Part shown: positions 17,275-26,405 of the stretch, piece after piece
How the letters are laid out: every line of letters starts with the position of its first letter
How positions within the stretch are numbered: the stretch's first letter is position 1
NCBI RefSeq assembly: GCF_900156685.1
Contig: NZ_FTOJ01000001.1
Location: 62,001 to 126,000, forward strand
Reading direction: 5' to 3'
DNA length: 64,000 nt
Origin: Chryseobacterium piscicola
Lineage (GTDB): Bacteria > Bacteroidota > Bacteroidia > Flavobacteriales > Weeksellaceae
Made by a program: the position numbers and the translations under genes
Notes under the pieces: generated by a model
The model's database searches: none
The model's input: the letters and a program-made list of their open reading frames with translations, nothing else
What the model was told of the DNA's origin: nothing

Positions 17275-18546
17275 ATGTCTATAAAATCAAAGCTTATATA
17301 CTTTTTTAAAATGATTTTCCCTTGCTCTTTCTTGGAGTTGGGAATTTTCTTTTTTTTCATTACTGCTTACGGGATTTTCGGGACCTATTTGGCTCAACAC
17401 TACAAAATTGTTTTTGATAGTAGAATTCCTTGGGATGCTTATTTTAGTTTTGACAATAAAGCTATTGTAATGACGGGCGGAAGCTTTGAAAGACACCCGC
17501 TATCGTGGTATTTTTTCAATTGGATCAGAGAATTTATCTTCCTTTTTACCAAAGGAAAAACAGGAATGGAATTCAGACTTTTTCTTGTCTGGATTAGCAA
17601 TATTCTTGTTAGCTTAAGCATCATTCAAGTATATAAGTATTTAAAAAACATCCTTCAAACACCAACAGCAATTAATCTCATTTTGGTATTATTTTTTAGT
17701 TTATTTTCAACTTGTATATTACTGTCTTTCACTCCAGAAACGTACACTTACACGCTTTTTTTTCTAACTGCTTTTAATTATTATTCGGCTGAAAAAATAA
17801 AAAAAGACGGCAAAATTTCCGGCCTTTCTTTAATACTTGGTACTACAATAGTTGGTGGACTTACTGTAACAAATATTGTTAAAATTTTTATCCCTGTTTT
17901 GTTTGAGAAAAATTGGCTTAAAAATTGGAAAAATTTCGGACTTACAGCTTTAAAAGTTGCAATTCCCTGTGTTATATTTGTGCTTTTATATCTCAATAGG
18001 ATCAATTTCAAATATGAAAATATCCTTTCAAAATCTGGCGAGCAATACGAGAAATTTTCAAATGTTAATTCTACTCCAATTTGGGACATGATTTATTCTT
18101 ACTTTCTTGGTGGGAATATTCTTTTGCCAAGCTTTTTTATAAGAGAAAAACACAACATGCAAGGATTTTACTACAAGGCATTATTCATGGATGTTTACAG
18201 CTCTTTTGTTCCCTATTTTTTCATTTCTTTACTACTTGCATTTGTACTTTGGTCTTATTTTAAAAATTTCAAAAACAAACTCGTTCAAATTCTAATGATT
18301 TCGTTTGGTATAGATATCCTCATCCACTGTGTTTTCAGATTTGGGCTTCATACCTCTTACATCTACGGCGGTCATTTTGTGTTTGTTTACCCTCTACTTT
18401 TAGGATACTTGTTTAAAACTTATAAAAAAATGCCAAAAATGCTCTCTTTTTTAGCTTGTTCTTTTATCGTTATGACCGTTTATTTAGGCATGAATAATAT
18501 TTATAGAATGATAGAGTTTTATGATTTTGTAACCCGATATTACTAA
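17275..18546 (+). CDS. Polytopic membrane protein, GT-C-like
   Basis: The 423-residue protein has about ten hydrophobic helices. A charged periplasmic-type loop after the first helix contains DSRIPWDAYFSFDN and FERHPLSWYFFNW. This layout, with acidic residues in the first loop and many short helices, resembles lipid-linked-sugar glycosyltransferases of the GT-C fold. From memory it may belong to DUF6080. No catalytic residue can be assigned safely. A TATTTTTG box at 17251-17258 is a plausible promoter. The gene stands alone between selO and the convergent SPOR gene. Confidence 0.7.
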   Translation: MSIKSKLIYFFKMIFPCSFLELGIFFFFITAYGIFGTYLAQHYKIVFDSRIPWDAYFSFDNKAIVMTGGSFERHPLSWYFFNWIREFIFLFTKGKTGMEFRLFLVWISNILVSLSIIQVYKYLKNILQTPTAINLILVLFFSLFSTCILLSFTPETYTYTLFFLTAFNYYSAEKIKKDGKISGLSLILGTTIVGGLTVTNIVKIFIPVLFEKNWLKNWKNFGLTALKVAIPCVIFVLLYLNRINFKYENILSKSGEQYEKFSNVNSTPIWDMIYSYFLGGNILLPSFFIREKHNMQGFYYKALFMDVYSSFVPYFFISLLLAFVLWSYFKNFKNKLVQILMISFGIDILIHCVFRFGLHTSYIYGGHFVFVYPLLLGYLFKTYKKMPKMLSFLACSFIVMTVYLGMNNIYRMIEFYDFVTRYY

Positions 18547-18553
18547 CAAAAAA

Positions 18554-18575
18554 AACGCCCGAAAACTCAGGCGTT
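18554..18575. terminator. Bidirectional terminator between convergent genes
   Basis: AACGCC (18554-18559) pairs with GGCGTT (18570-18575). On the minus strand an eight-base T run follows, so it serves the SPOR gene best and may also stop the membrane-protein transcript. Confidence 0.7.
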
Positions 18576-18599
18576 GCTATTTTGTAATCCATCAAATTA

Positions 18600-19133
18600 C
18601 TACTTTGCATCTGCACAGAAAATCCTGTACTGAACCGCTATTGCAGACTTAAAATACTCTCTTACACGAGAAAGGTCAGCCGCTGCACTTTGCTTATTAA
18701 AATAGCTTCCAGCAAGAATTTTATAATTAGGCCTAAGCGAAGCATCTGTTTCCACTTTTAGAGTTGGAAATCTTTTTCTGAAGTACCCCTTCACTTCATT
18801 AGCCTCTTCATTACTTTTCACCGTAGTAATTAAAATTTTGAAACCTAATATTCTTGGATTTTTCCGACAAACTTCAGCATTCGTCAATTCGCGACTTGGC
18901 ACCAAAATTCGGGTAGGTTTCTTTACTTCAGGCTCAAAATCTGTAAAAGATTTTCCATTAGTAGTCTTCTCACACCGATCTTCGAGATTACCCAAAGCAT
19001 CATCTACCTTAGCATCCATAGATAAAATAAGCTCAGTTCCTGAAATAGTATCTCTTCTTACAACTTGCTGGGCATCAATAGAATTAGCTCCTAAAAAAGC
19101 AAGTAAAGAAAACACTGCGATAATTTTTTTCAT
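18600..19133 (-). CDS. SPOR-domain exported protein
   Basis: The 177-residue protein has a cleavable signal peptide (MKKIIAVFSLLAFLGANSIDAQ). Its C-terminal half is a SPOR domain: GFKILITTVKSNEEANEVKGYFRK..., then PNYKILAGSYFNKQSAAADLSRVREYF. SPOR domains bind denuded glycan strands at the septum. The middle is unassigned and holds two Cys. Upstream is one of the best promoters in the window. The protein may act in cell-wall or division processes, but no neighbour supports a narrower role. Confidence 0.82.
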   Translation of the reverse strand: MKKIIAVFSLLAFLGANSIDAQQVVRRDTISGTELILSMDAKVDDALGNLEDRCEKTTNGKSFTDFEPEVKKPTRILVPSRELTNAEVCRKNPRILGFKILITTVKSNEEANEVKGYFRKRFPTLKVETDASLRPNYKILAGSYFNKQSAAADLSRVREYFKSAIAVQYRIFCADAK

Positions 19134-19150
19134 TTAAAATCTTGTTTTGG

Positions 19151-19181
19151 CAAAGTTATAAATAATAAAAAACATAGCAAA
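19151..19181 (-). promoter_or_regulatory. Full Bacteroidota promoter of the SPOR gene
   Basis: On the minus strand TTTG (19178-19181) is followed by exactly 19 bases and then TAACTTTG (19151-19158). This matches the -33 TTTG / -7 TAnnTTTG consensus and its normal spacing. Confidence 0.8.
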
Positions 19182-19318
19182 CAAGGTTATTTAGAACTAT
19201 TACAAATTAAACCAAAATGACATTTTACCTTTTACAGCAGTCGTTAAAATCTTCTTAAAATTGTTATTTTTGCGGGATTGATTACAAATTCAATAATTAC
19301 TAACATAAGATAATTTAA

Positions 19319-20680
19319 ATGATTAGTTGGAGAAAGCATTATAAAAAAGGGCTGATTGCGATAGGTTTATTGCTATCAACAAGTGCTTCAATTTACGGGC
19401 AAGACGGCGATCCTAAAAATGGTGAGAAACTTTTTAAGGCAAACTGTACAGCGTGTCACGCATTGGGAAAACAGGTAATAGGTCCTGATTTGAAAGGTGT
19501 GGTAGACAGGCTGAAAACTGAACAAGGTTTGGATACAGATTGGCTTCACAAGTGGATTAAAGACAACAAAGCACTAAGAGCTTCAGGCGACAAGTATGCT
19601 AATGAAGTTTTTGAGAAGTTTAACAAAACTGAAATGTTGGCATTTCCTAATCTTACTGATAAGGATATTGACGATATTTTAGCTTATACAACTAATCCTC
19701 CTGTAGAAGAACCAAAAAAAGAGGCAACTGCTGTAGCAGCTGGCGATAGCGCTTCTACCCCTGCAGCTGACAAAACAGTTACTAGCATTATGATTATTTC
19801 TCTTTTAGCAATTGCAGGCCTTTTGGTTTGGATTTTACTAAAATTGAGACAATTGGTTAAACTAGGTCAGTCTGAAGAGTTATCTGATTTAAGTAAATCA
19901 AGAGTAAAATCATTCAGCGAAATCTATGAAAAATACCACATGGTGGGTAAAGGGCTTCTTGCAATCCTTGCAATCCTTGCTGCTTACGGTGTTTGGAACT
20001 GGGTAATGTGGATTGGTGTTTACAAAGGGTATAAACCAGATCAACCTATCTATTTCTCACACAAAATTCACGCAGGTGAGCAGAAAATAGACTGTCAGCT
20101 TTGCCACTCTAGTGCTAAATATGGTAAAGTATCTGAAATACCTTCAATGAACGTTTGTATGAACTGTCACAGAACCATTTCTGAATACAACGCAGATCAT
20201 TACATGGAGCCTGGAAAAGACAAAGCATTCTACGACGAGGAAATTAAAAAGATTTATGCAGCTACAGGTTGGGATCCTGCTACACAACAGTACACAGGAA
20301 AAACAACTCCAGTAGAATGGACTAGAATACATAATATGCCAGATTTTGTTTATTTTAATCACGCTCAACACGTTGTAGCTGGTGAGAAAGCAATAATCAA
20401 CTCTTTCAACAAGAAAAATCCTGACAATAAAATTGATGTAGTTTGTAAAGCATGTCACGGTAAAATTGATACCATGAATGTTGTACAAATGGCAAATGAT
20501 TTCACGATGGGATGGTGTATTGAATGTCACAGAACTACAGAAATAGATATGACCAACGGTTATAATAAAGATTACTTCAAAAATCTACACGACAAGTTGA
20601 AAAAACAATATCCTCAGGATGGTGGTAAGATTACGGTAGATGCTATTGGAGGTCTTGAGTGCGGTAAATGTCATTATTAA
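19319..20680 (+). CDS. actA: Alternative complex III multihaem cytochrome c subunit ActA
   Basis: ActA is the periplasmic multihaem subunit of the alternative complex III, a quinol:cytochrome c oxidoreductase unrelated to bc1. Six CxxCH haem motifs are visible: one in an N-terminal monohaem domain (CTACHALG, residues 43-47) and five in the C-terminal part (CQLCH, CMNCH, CKACH, CIECH, CGKCH). A signal peptide, and a membrane helix at about 154-175 between the two parts, show that the protein is a monohaem-pentahaem fusion. An Ala/Pro/Glu-rich linker precedes the helix. It is the first gene of the actABCDEF operon. A TATTTTTG box at 19265-19272 may be its promoter. Confidence 0.93.
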   Translation: MISWRKHYKKGLIAIGLLLSTSASIYGQDGDPKNGEKLFKANCTACHALGKQVIGPDLKGVVDRLKTEQGLDTDWLHKWIKDNKALRASGDKYANEVFEKFNKTEMLAFPNLTDKDIDDILAYTTNPPVEEPKKEATAVAAGDSASTPAADKTVTSIMIISLLAIAGLLVWILLKLRQLVKLGQSEELSDLSKSRVKSFSEIYEKYHMVGKGLLAILAILAAYGVWNWVMWIGVYKGYKPDQPIYFSHKIHAGEQKIDCQLCHSSAKYGKVSEIPSMNVCMNCHRTISEYNADHYMEPGKDKAFYDEEIKKIYAATGWDPATQQYTGKTTPVEWTRIHNMPDFVYFNHAQHVVAGEKAIINSFNKKNPDNKIDVVCKACHGKIDTMNVVQMANDFTMGWCIECHRTTEIDMTNGYNKDYFKNLHDKLKKQYPQDGGKITVDAIGGLECGKCHY

Positions 20681-20703
20681 TAACTAAAAAATTAGAAGTA
20701 TAA

Positions 20704-23700
20704 ATGGCTTCAAATAAAATACAATTCAGAAGTATTCACGAACTTAAAGATCCGGCTTTGAATGGAAAGCTCGCTCTTAAAGAGTTTCAGGAAGAAATTC
20801 CGGTAGAAGATTTTCTTGACAAAGCAGAAAGCAGTGATGCAAGTACGTCTAGAAGAGATTTCTTAAAACTATTAGGCTTCTCAACTGCTGCGGTTACTTT
20901 AGCGGCTTGTGAAGCTCCGGTAATCAAAACGATTCCTTATGTAGTGAAACCACACGATATTATTCCTGGGGTTCCTAATTACTACGCTTCAACTTATTTT
21001 GACGGTTTCGACTTTGCAAGTGTTTTAGTAAAAACCAGAGAAGGAAGACCAATCAAAATTGATCCGAATCCGGCAGCTGGAGATTTAGGTAAAACTAATG
21101 CAAGAGCTCAGGCAAGTGTACTTTCTCTTTATGATAACGACAAAGTAAAGCAGCCTAAACTTGACGGTAAAGACGAAACTTTCGATAAAGTAGATGATTT
21201 CATTTTGAAAGGATTAAATGAAGCCCAGTCTGCTGGTAAAAAGATTGTTCTTTTATCTCAGTCTTTCGCTTCACCTACATTCAAAAAATTATTTGCTGAA
21301 TTTAAAGCAAAATATCCTACAGCTGAATTAGTAACTTATGATGCCGTTCCTTACTCTGCAGCTTTGGATGCAGCTCAGGAAGTATTCGGTCAAAGAGCAT
21401 TGCCGGTTTATGATCTTAAAGGATCTGAATTGGTGATTGCCTTCCAAGCTGATTTCTTAGGAGATTACAACGCTTCAAGCCTTGAATCTTCTTATGCAGC
21501 AGCAAGAGTTCCGGGAGCAACAATGATGAGACACATTCAGGTAGAATCTAATATGTCTTTAACCGGCGCCAACGCCGATTCTAGATACAGATTGAAGCCT
21601 AGTGCAGTAAACAAAACTTTGGTGGAAGTCTACAACGCTATCGTTAGCGGAATTTCTTCAGCTGATAAAACAGCCAATGAGATCGTAAAAGAACTTCTTG
21701 CAAAAGGCAATAAAGCTGTTGTTTTAGCAGATGGTTCTAAGGCAGCTCATGTTTTAGCTCATTTAATCAACCAAAAATTAGGATCTGTTGCTTTCACTGG
21801 TAAAGCAAACTTCCTTAAAGAATTCGACAAAGCAAGATTTGAAGAGTTTTTAGGATGGGTAAATGGCGGACAAGTTGGTGTTTTAATTTCAAACAATGTA
21901 GACCCTATATATTCTTACCACAAAGGTCAGGACTTCAAAAAGTCTTTAGCAAAAGTACCTTGTATTGTTGCTGTTGCGGATAAGAAAAACGAAATGTATA
22001 AAGCAGCAAAAGCTGTAATTCCTGTAGCCAACTGGTTGGAGTCTTGGGGTGATATTGAGCCTCAGACAGGTGTTTATACATTAATGCAGCCTACTATCCA
22101 AAAGATTTTCAAATCAAGACAGATTGAAGAGTCTCTATTGGTTTGGAAAAACGGTAAAAACAATGCTGCTAACAACTACTACGATTATTTAAAAGCAAAT
22201 GCAAGCTCTCTTTTAGGAGCCACATCATTTAATAAGGCTTTATATAACGGCTTTATAGCATCTAGTAATGCAACAATGCTGTCTTACGCTGGCGGAAACG
22301 CTGGTCAAGCATTAGCTGAATTAGGAAACTTCAAAGCTGCCGATCTAGAATTGGTATTATACACCAAAACTTCAATTGGAGACGGAACTCAGGCAAACAA
22401 CCCTTGGTTGCAAGAATTACCAGATCCTATTACAAGAATGTCTTGGGATAATTACTTAACAATTTCTCCAAAAGATGCTGAGAAGTTTGAAATAGATAAC
22501 GATCTTAATGCAAGAATGCAATTGGACGGTTCTATTGTAAATCTTACAGTAAACGGAGTGAAAATAGAAAATGTTCCTGTTTTTGTACAGCCAGGTCAGG
22601 CAGAAGGATCAGTAGGTCTTGCGCTTGGTTACGGTAAGAAAAATTCTGGAGCAACTGCAGATACGGGGGTAAATGCTTATCCTTTATTTGATGGTTCAAA
22701 CCTTGTACTTTCAGGTGTTAAAATCGAAAAAACTGGAGAAGACCACGAATTTGCTGGAGTTCAGCTTCAAAATACATTGATGGGTCGTTACGAAATTGCG
22801 AGAGAAGTTCCTTTAGCAGATTTCATCAATGTACCTTTTGACGATGAGCACAAAGGGTGGAACAAACCTTTGGAATACCACACCATAAGCGGAGCACTTC
22901 CAGCAGCTAAGATTGACCTGTGGGATGCTTATGACGACACAGACGGACCTCACTTTAACTTATCTGTTGACTTGAATTCTTGTACTGGTTGTGGTGCTTG
23001 TATCATCGCCTGTCAGGCAGAAAACAACGTACCAGTTGTAGGTAAAGAAGAGATCAGAATGTCTAGGGATATGTATTGGTTAAGAATTGATCGTTACTAT
23101 TCTTCGAAAGATACCTTAACTGTATATGACGGTTTGGCACAAGACAAAGCTGTTCCTGAGCTTTACGGAAGCAAAATATTAGGAATAGAAGGATCTTTAG
23201 AAAACCCAGCAGAAAACCCTGACGTGATTTTCCAGCCTGTAATGTGCCAGCACTGTAACCACGCTCCTTGTGAAACAGTTTGTCCGGTAGCGGCAACTTC
23301 ACACAGTAAGCAAGGGCAAAACCACATGGCTTATAACAGATGTATTGGTACAAGATATTGTGCAAACAACTGTCCTTATAAAGTAAGAAGATTCAACTGG
23401 TTTACTTATAATTTGAATGACAAATTCGACTTCAATCAAAATAATGATTTAGGAAGAATGGTGTTAAATCCAGATGTTGTAGTGAGAACGAGAGGGGTAA
23501 TGGAAAAATGTTCATTGTGTATCCAGCAGACTCAGGCAACCATCTTAAATGCTAAGAAAGAAAACAGAAGGGTAACAGATCAAGAATTCAAAGGATCAGT
23601 TGCTTGTGCTGCAGCATGTTCAACAGGATCGTTGACTTTTGGGGACATGAATGACAAAGAATCTGAAGTTAGAAAATTATATTCTAGCAATAGAAGATAT

Positions 23701-23775
23701 CATTTACTAGAGGAGATTGGAACAAAACCAAATGTGTTCTATCATACTAAAGTAAGAAACAGAGTAGAAAAATAA
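20704..23775 (+). CDS. actB: Alternative complex III iron-sulfur subunit ActB
   Basis: This 1023-residue protein fuses a molybdopterin-oxidoreductase-like part (about 60-700), which in this family holds no molybdenum, with an NrfC-like four-cluster ferredoxin part. An internal Tat-like signal, SRRDFLKLLGFSTAAVTLAAC, starts near residue 49 and ends in a lipobox-like Cys; the stretch before it is unusually long, as is normal for the Bacteroidota form. Cluster motifs include CTGCGACIIACQ, CQHCNHAPCETVCP, CIGTRYCANNCP, and CSLC followed by CAAACSTG. It carries electrons from quinol to the haems of ActA. It lies 23 bases after actA. Confidence 0.94.
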   Translation: MASNKIQFRSIHELKDPALNGKLALKEFQEEIPVEDFLDKAESSDASTSRRDFLKLLGFSTAAVTLAACEAPVIKTIPYVVKPHDIIPGVPNYYASTYFDGFDFASVLVKTREGRPIKIDPNPAAGDLGKTNARAQASVLSLYDNDKVKQPKLDGKDETFDKVDDFILKGLNEAQSAGKKIVLLSQSFASPTFKKLFAEFKAKYPTAELVTYDAVPYSAALDAAQEVFGQRALPVYDLKGSELVIAFQADFLGDYNASSLESSYAAARVPGATMMRHIQVESNMSLTGANADSRYRLKPSAVNKTLVEVYNAIVSGISSADKTANEIVKELLAKGNKAVVLADGSKAAHVLAHLINQKLGSVAFTGKANFLKEFDKARFEEFLGWVNGGQVGVLISNNVDPIYSYHKGQDFKKSLAKVPCIVAVADKKNEMYKAAKAVIPVANWLESWGDIEPQTGVYTLMQPTIQKIFKSRQIEESLLVWKNGKNNAANNYYDYLKANASSLLGATSFNKALYNGFIASSNATMLSYAGGNAGQALAELGNFKAADLELVLYTKTSIGDGTQANNPWLQELPDPITRMSWDNYLTISPKDAEKFEIDNDLNARMQLDGSIVNLTVNGVKIENVPVFVQPGQAEGSVGLALGYGKKNSGATADTGVNAYPLFDGSNLVLSGVKIEKTGEDHEFAGVQLQNTLMGRYEIAREVPLADFINVPFDDEHKGWNKPLEYHTISGALPAAKIDLWDAYDDTDGPHFNLSVDLNSCTGCGACIIACQAENNVPVVGKEEIRMSRDMYWLRIDRYYSSKDTLTVYDGLAQDKAVPELYGSKILGIEGSLENPAENPDVIFQPVMCQHCNHAPCETVCPVAATSHSKQGQNHMAYNRCIGTRYCANNCPYKVRRFNWFTYNLNDKFDFNQNNDLGRMVLNPDVVVRTRGVMEKCSLCIQQTQATILNAKKENRRVTDQEFKGSVACAAACSTGSLTFGDMNDKESEVRKLYSSNRRYHLLEEIGTKPNVFYHTKVRNRVEK

Positions 23776-23800
23776 CGTTTAAATAATAAATAGGTAAAAA

Positions 23801-25198
23801 ATGTCAGGACATTACGAAGCTCCGATAAGGGAACCTCTAATTATTGGTCACAAGACTTATCACGATATCACTGAAGATATTGCACGACCTATCGAAGAAA
23901 GAGCAGGTAAACTATGGTGGATTACACTATACGCTGCATTAGTTCTTTTCATCTACGGTTTTGGTTGTATTGCATATACGATTGGTACAGGTATTGGATC
24001 ATGGGGACTCAACAGAACTATTAACTGGGGTTGGGATATTACCAACTTCGTATGGTGGGTAGGTATCGGTCACGCCGGAACCTTAATCTCCGCAGTATTA
24101 TTATTATTTAGACAACGTTGGAGAATGTCTGTAAACCGTTCTGCGGAGGCTATGACAATCTTTGCAGTTGTACAGGCAGCACTTTTCCCAGTAATTCACA
24201 TGGGTAGAGTTTGGGTAGGATATTGGGTATTCCCATTACCAAACCAGTTTGGTTCACTTTGGACAAACTTTAACTCTCCTCTACTTTGGGATGTATTTGC
24301 GATTTCTACGTATTTCTCAGTATCTACAGTATTCTGGTTCATTGGTTTAATCCCAGATTTTGCAATGATTAGAGATAGAGCAAAAACTCCTTGGACTAAG
24401 AAAATCTATACAATCCTATCTTTCGGATGGGGAGGTAAAGCAAAACACTGGCAGAGATTTGAAGAAGTATCTTTGGTATTGGCAGGTTTGGCAACACCAC
24501 TTGTATTCTCCGTACACACTACGGTATCTTTTGACTTTGCTACGTCTGTAATTAAAGGATGGCACTCTACAATCTATCCGCCATACTTTGTTGCAGGTGC
24601 AATTTTCTCAGGGTTTGCAATGGTACAAACGCTATTGTTAATCGCCAGAAAAGTTTGTCACCTTGAAGATTACATCACAATGTATCATATCGAAATTATG
24701 AACATCGTAATTGTAGTAACAGGAGGTATGGTAACAGTAGCTTACGCAACTGAGTATTTCATCGGATGGTATTCTGGTTCAAGATATGAAGACTTTACAT
24801 ATCTTTCCCCAGGTGCAGCAGTAGGACCATATTGGTGGGCTTTCTGGGCATTGATTATCTGTAACCTTGTAATCCCTGCACTATTCTGGTTCAAGAGAGT
24901 GAGAACAAATATTATTGCAACATTTATCATTGCATTAATCATTAACATCGGTATGTGGTTTGAGCGTTTTGACATTATTGTTATCAACCTTTCTAGAGAC
25001 TACTTACCTGGTTCATGGACGATGTTTAAACCAACCATCATTGATGTAGGTGTATATTTGGGAACAATAGGGTTCTTTACTGTATTATTCTTATTGTACG
25101 CAAGAACATTCCCTGTAATTGCACAGGCAGAATTAAAATCGATCTTGAAGATTTCAGGTGAAACTTATAAAGCAAAAGAAGGAGATGAGCACCACTAA
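23801..25198 (+). CDS. actC: Alternative complex III quinol-binding membrane subunit ActC
   Basis: This NrfD/PsrC-type integral membrane protein has about ten helices in 465 residues. The helices are rich in Trp and Gly, with conserved elements such as WWVGIGHAGTLISAVLLL and HTTVSFDFATS. It holds a quinol site near the periplasmic side and passes electrons to the ActB clusters. The N-terminus is a long hydrophilic segment (REPLIIGHKTYHDITEDI) typical of ActC. Its last 14 bases overlap actD, indicating coupled translation. Confidence 0.94.
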   Translation: MSGHYEAPIREPLIIGHKTYHDITEDIARPIEERAGKLWWITLYAALVLFIYGFGCIAYTIGTGIGSWGLNRTINWGWDITNFVWWVGIGHAGTLISAVLLLFRQRWRMSVNRSAEAMTIFAVVQAALFPVIHMGRVWVGYWVFPLPNQFGSLWTNFNSPLLWDVFAISTYFSVSTVFWFIGLIPDFAMIRDRAKTPWTKKIYTILSFGWGGKAKHWQRFEEVSLVLAGLATPLVFSVHTTVSFDFATSVIKGWHSTIYPPYFVAGAIFSGFAMVQTLLLIARKVCHLEDYITMYHIEIMNIVIVVTGGMVTVAYATEYFIGWYSGSRYEDFTYLSPGAAVGPYWWAFWALIICNLVIPALFWFKRVRTNIIATFIIALIINIGMWFERFDIIVINLSRDYLPGSWTMFKPTIIDVGVYLGTIGFFTVLFLLYARTFPVIAQAELKSILKISGETYKAKEGDEHH

Positions 25199-25706
25199 AA
25201 TTGTATACGGACTTTATGCTGATGACGACGATTTAATGAACGGCGTTAAAGCATTCAACGATAAAGGAATTGCAATAAACGAAGTTTATACACCTTTTCC
25301 TGTTCACGGACTAGACAAAGCTTTGGGCTTAAAGAAGACCAGAATTTCTGATGCCGCTTTCCTATACGCTTTGTATGGAGTGAGTATTGGGCTTACGGTT
25401 ACTTGGTACATCATGAATCATGACTGGCCACAAAACATTGGAGGTAAACCCGCTTTTAGCTGGGTAAATAACTTCCCTGCTTTTATCGACCCTATGTTTG
25501 AATTAATGGTTTTCTGCTCTGCACACTTAATGTCGCTAACCTTTATGGTAAGAAACAAAATGTATCCTGGTGCTCCCGCGCAAAACCCAGATCCTAGAAC
25601 CACAGACGATAAATTCCTTATGGAATTCTTAACTGATGATGTAGAATCCGTGAAACAACTTCTTATTGAGACTGGTGTAGAAGAAATAACTGTAAAAGAT
25701 GCTTAA
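25185..25706 (+). CDS. actD: Alternative complex III membrane subunit ActD (DUF3341)
   Basis: This 173-residue protein has two membrane helices (about 56-74 and 98-118) between a ferredoxin-like soluble N-terminal part (GLYADDDDLMNGVKAFNDKG) and a C-terminal part. It is a structural subunit of the complex. The ATG at 25185 is preceded by AAGAAGGAG, a rare strong ribosome-binding site for this genome, and overlaps the actC end. An upstream in-frame start at 25158 is much less convincing. Confidence 0.92.
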   Translation: MSTTKIVYGLYADDDDLMNGVKAFNDKGIAINEVYTPFPVHGLDKALGLKKTRISDAAFLYALYGVSIGLTVTWYIMNHDWPQNIGGKPAFSWVNNFPAFIDPMFELMVFCSAHLMSLTFMVRNKMYPGAPAQNPDPRTTDDKFLMEFLTDDVESVKQLLIETGVEEITVKDA

Positions 25707-25707
25707 G

Positions 25708-26397
25708 ATGAAGAATAATATTTTAAAAATTACAGCCGTTCTAGGTCTTTCAGTAGTATTGTTTAATTCTTGTGGGCCAAAAGAAAATACACCATTAGTA
25801 TATTTTCCAGACATGTATTATCCGGTTGCTTATGATCCTTTGATGAAAGCTCAGGATGCTTATACAGATCGCGAAAATGAAATCCCTGCTTTTGTGAAAA
25901 ACAACGGCGCTACAGGTCTTTCTCCAGTAGAAGGCTCAGTTGCTCAAAATAAAGATGGCGTTTTTGCTGAAAGTAAGCTTCCAAGAAATCCGGATGAATA
26001 TAATACAGGTTATGATGTTTCTAAAACAATAACTACATCTCCTCTGAACCCTGCAAATGCTGCTAAAGATCTCGAAAGAGGAAAATTCTTGTTTGAGCGT
26101 ACTTGTTCAGCATGTCATGGTATAGGAGGTGATGGGCAAGGACCAATCGTACAGAGCGGTGCTTATTCTGGTGTACCAAATTATGCAGATAGAGAGATAA
26201 CTGTAGGATCTGTACATTATGTATTAATAAATGGTAGAAACGCCATGGGCTCTTACGCAGGACAACTAAATCCTGGGGATAGATGGAGAGTGGCAATGTA
26301 TGTGATGAATGCTTTCAAAAAAGGAGCGCCAGCACCTGTTGCTGCTCCTGCAACAACAGCACCAGCAACTACTGAATCTACTGAAACTAAAAAATAA
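25708..26397 (+). CDS. actE: Alternative complex III monohaem cytochrome c subunit ActE
   Basis: This lipoprotein cytochrome has one haem motif, CSACHGIGG. The signal peptide ends in FNSC. Family features PDMYYPVAYDP and NPGDRWRVAMYVMN are present. The C-terminus is a low-complexity Ala/Pro/Thr/Glu tail. ActE passes electrons on to a terminal oxidase or soluble carrier. ATG at 25699 and ATG at 25708 are both possible. The second gives a normal Lys-led signal peptide and starts just after the actD stop, so it is preferred. Confidence 0.92.
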   Translation: MKNNILKITAVLGLSVVLFNSCGPKENTPLVYFPDMYYPVAYDPLMKAQDAYTDRENEIPAFVKNNGATGLSPVEGSVAQNKDGVFAESKLPRNPDEYNTGYDVSKTITTSPLNPANAAKDLERGKFLFERTCSACHGIGGDGQGPIVQSGAYSGVPNYADREITVGSVHYVLINGRNAMGSYAGQLNPGDRWRVAMYVMNAFKKGAPAPVAAPATTAPATTESTETKK

Positions 26398-26405
26398 GAA
26401 AAGAA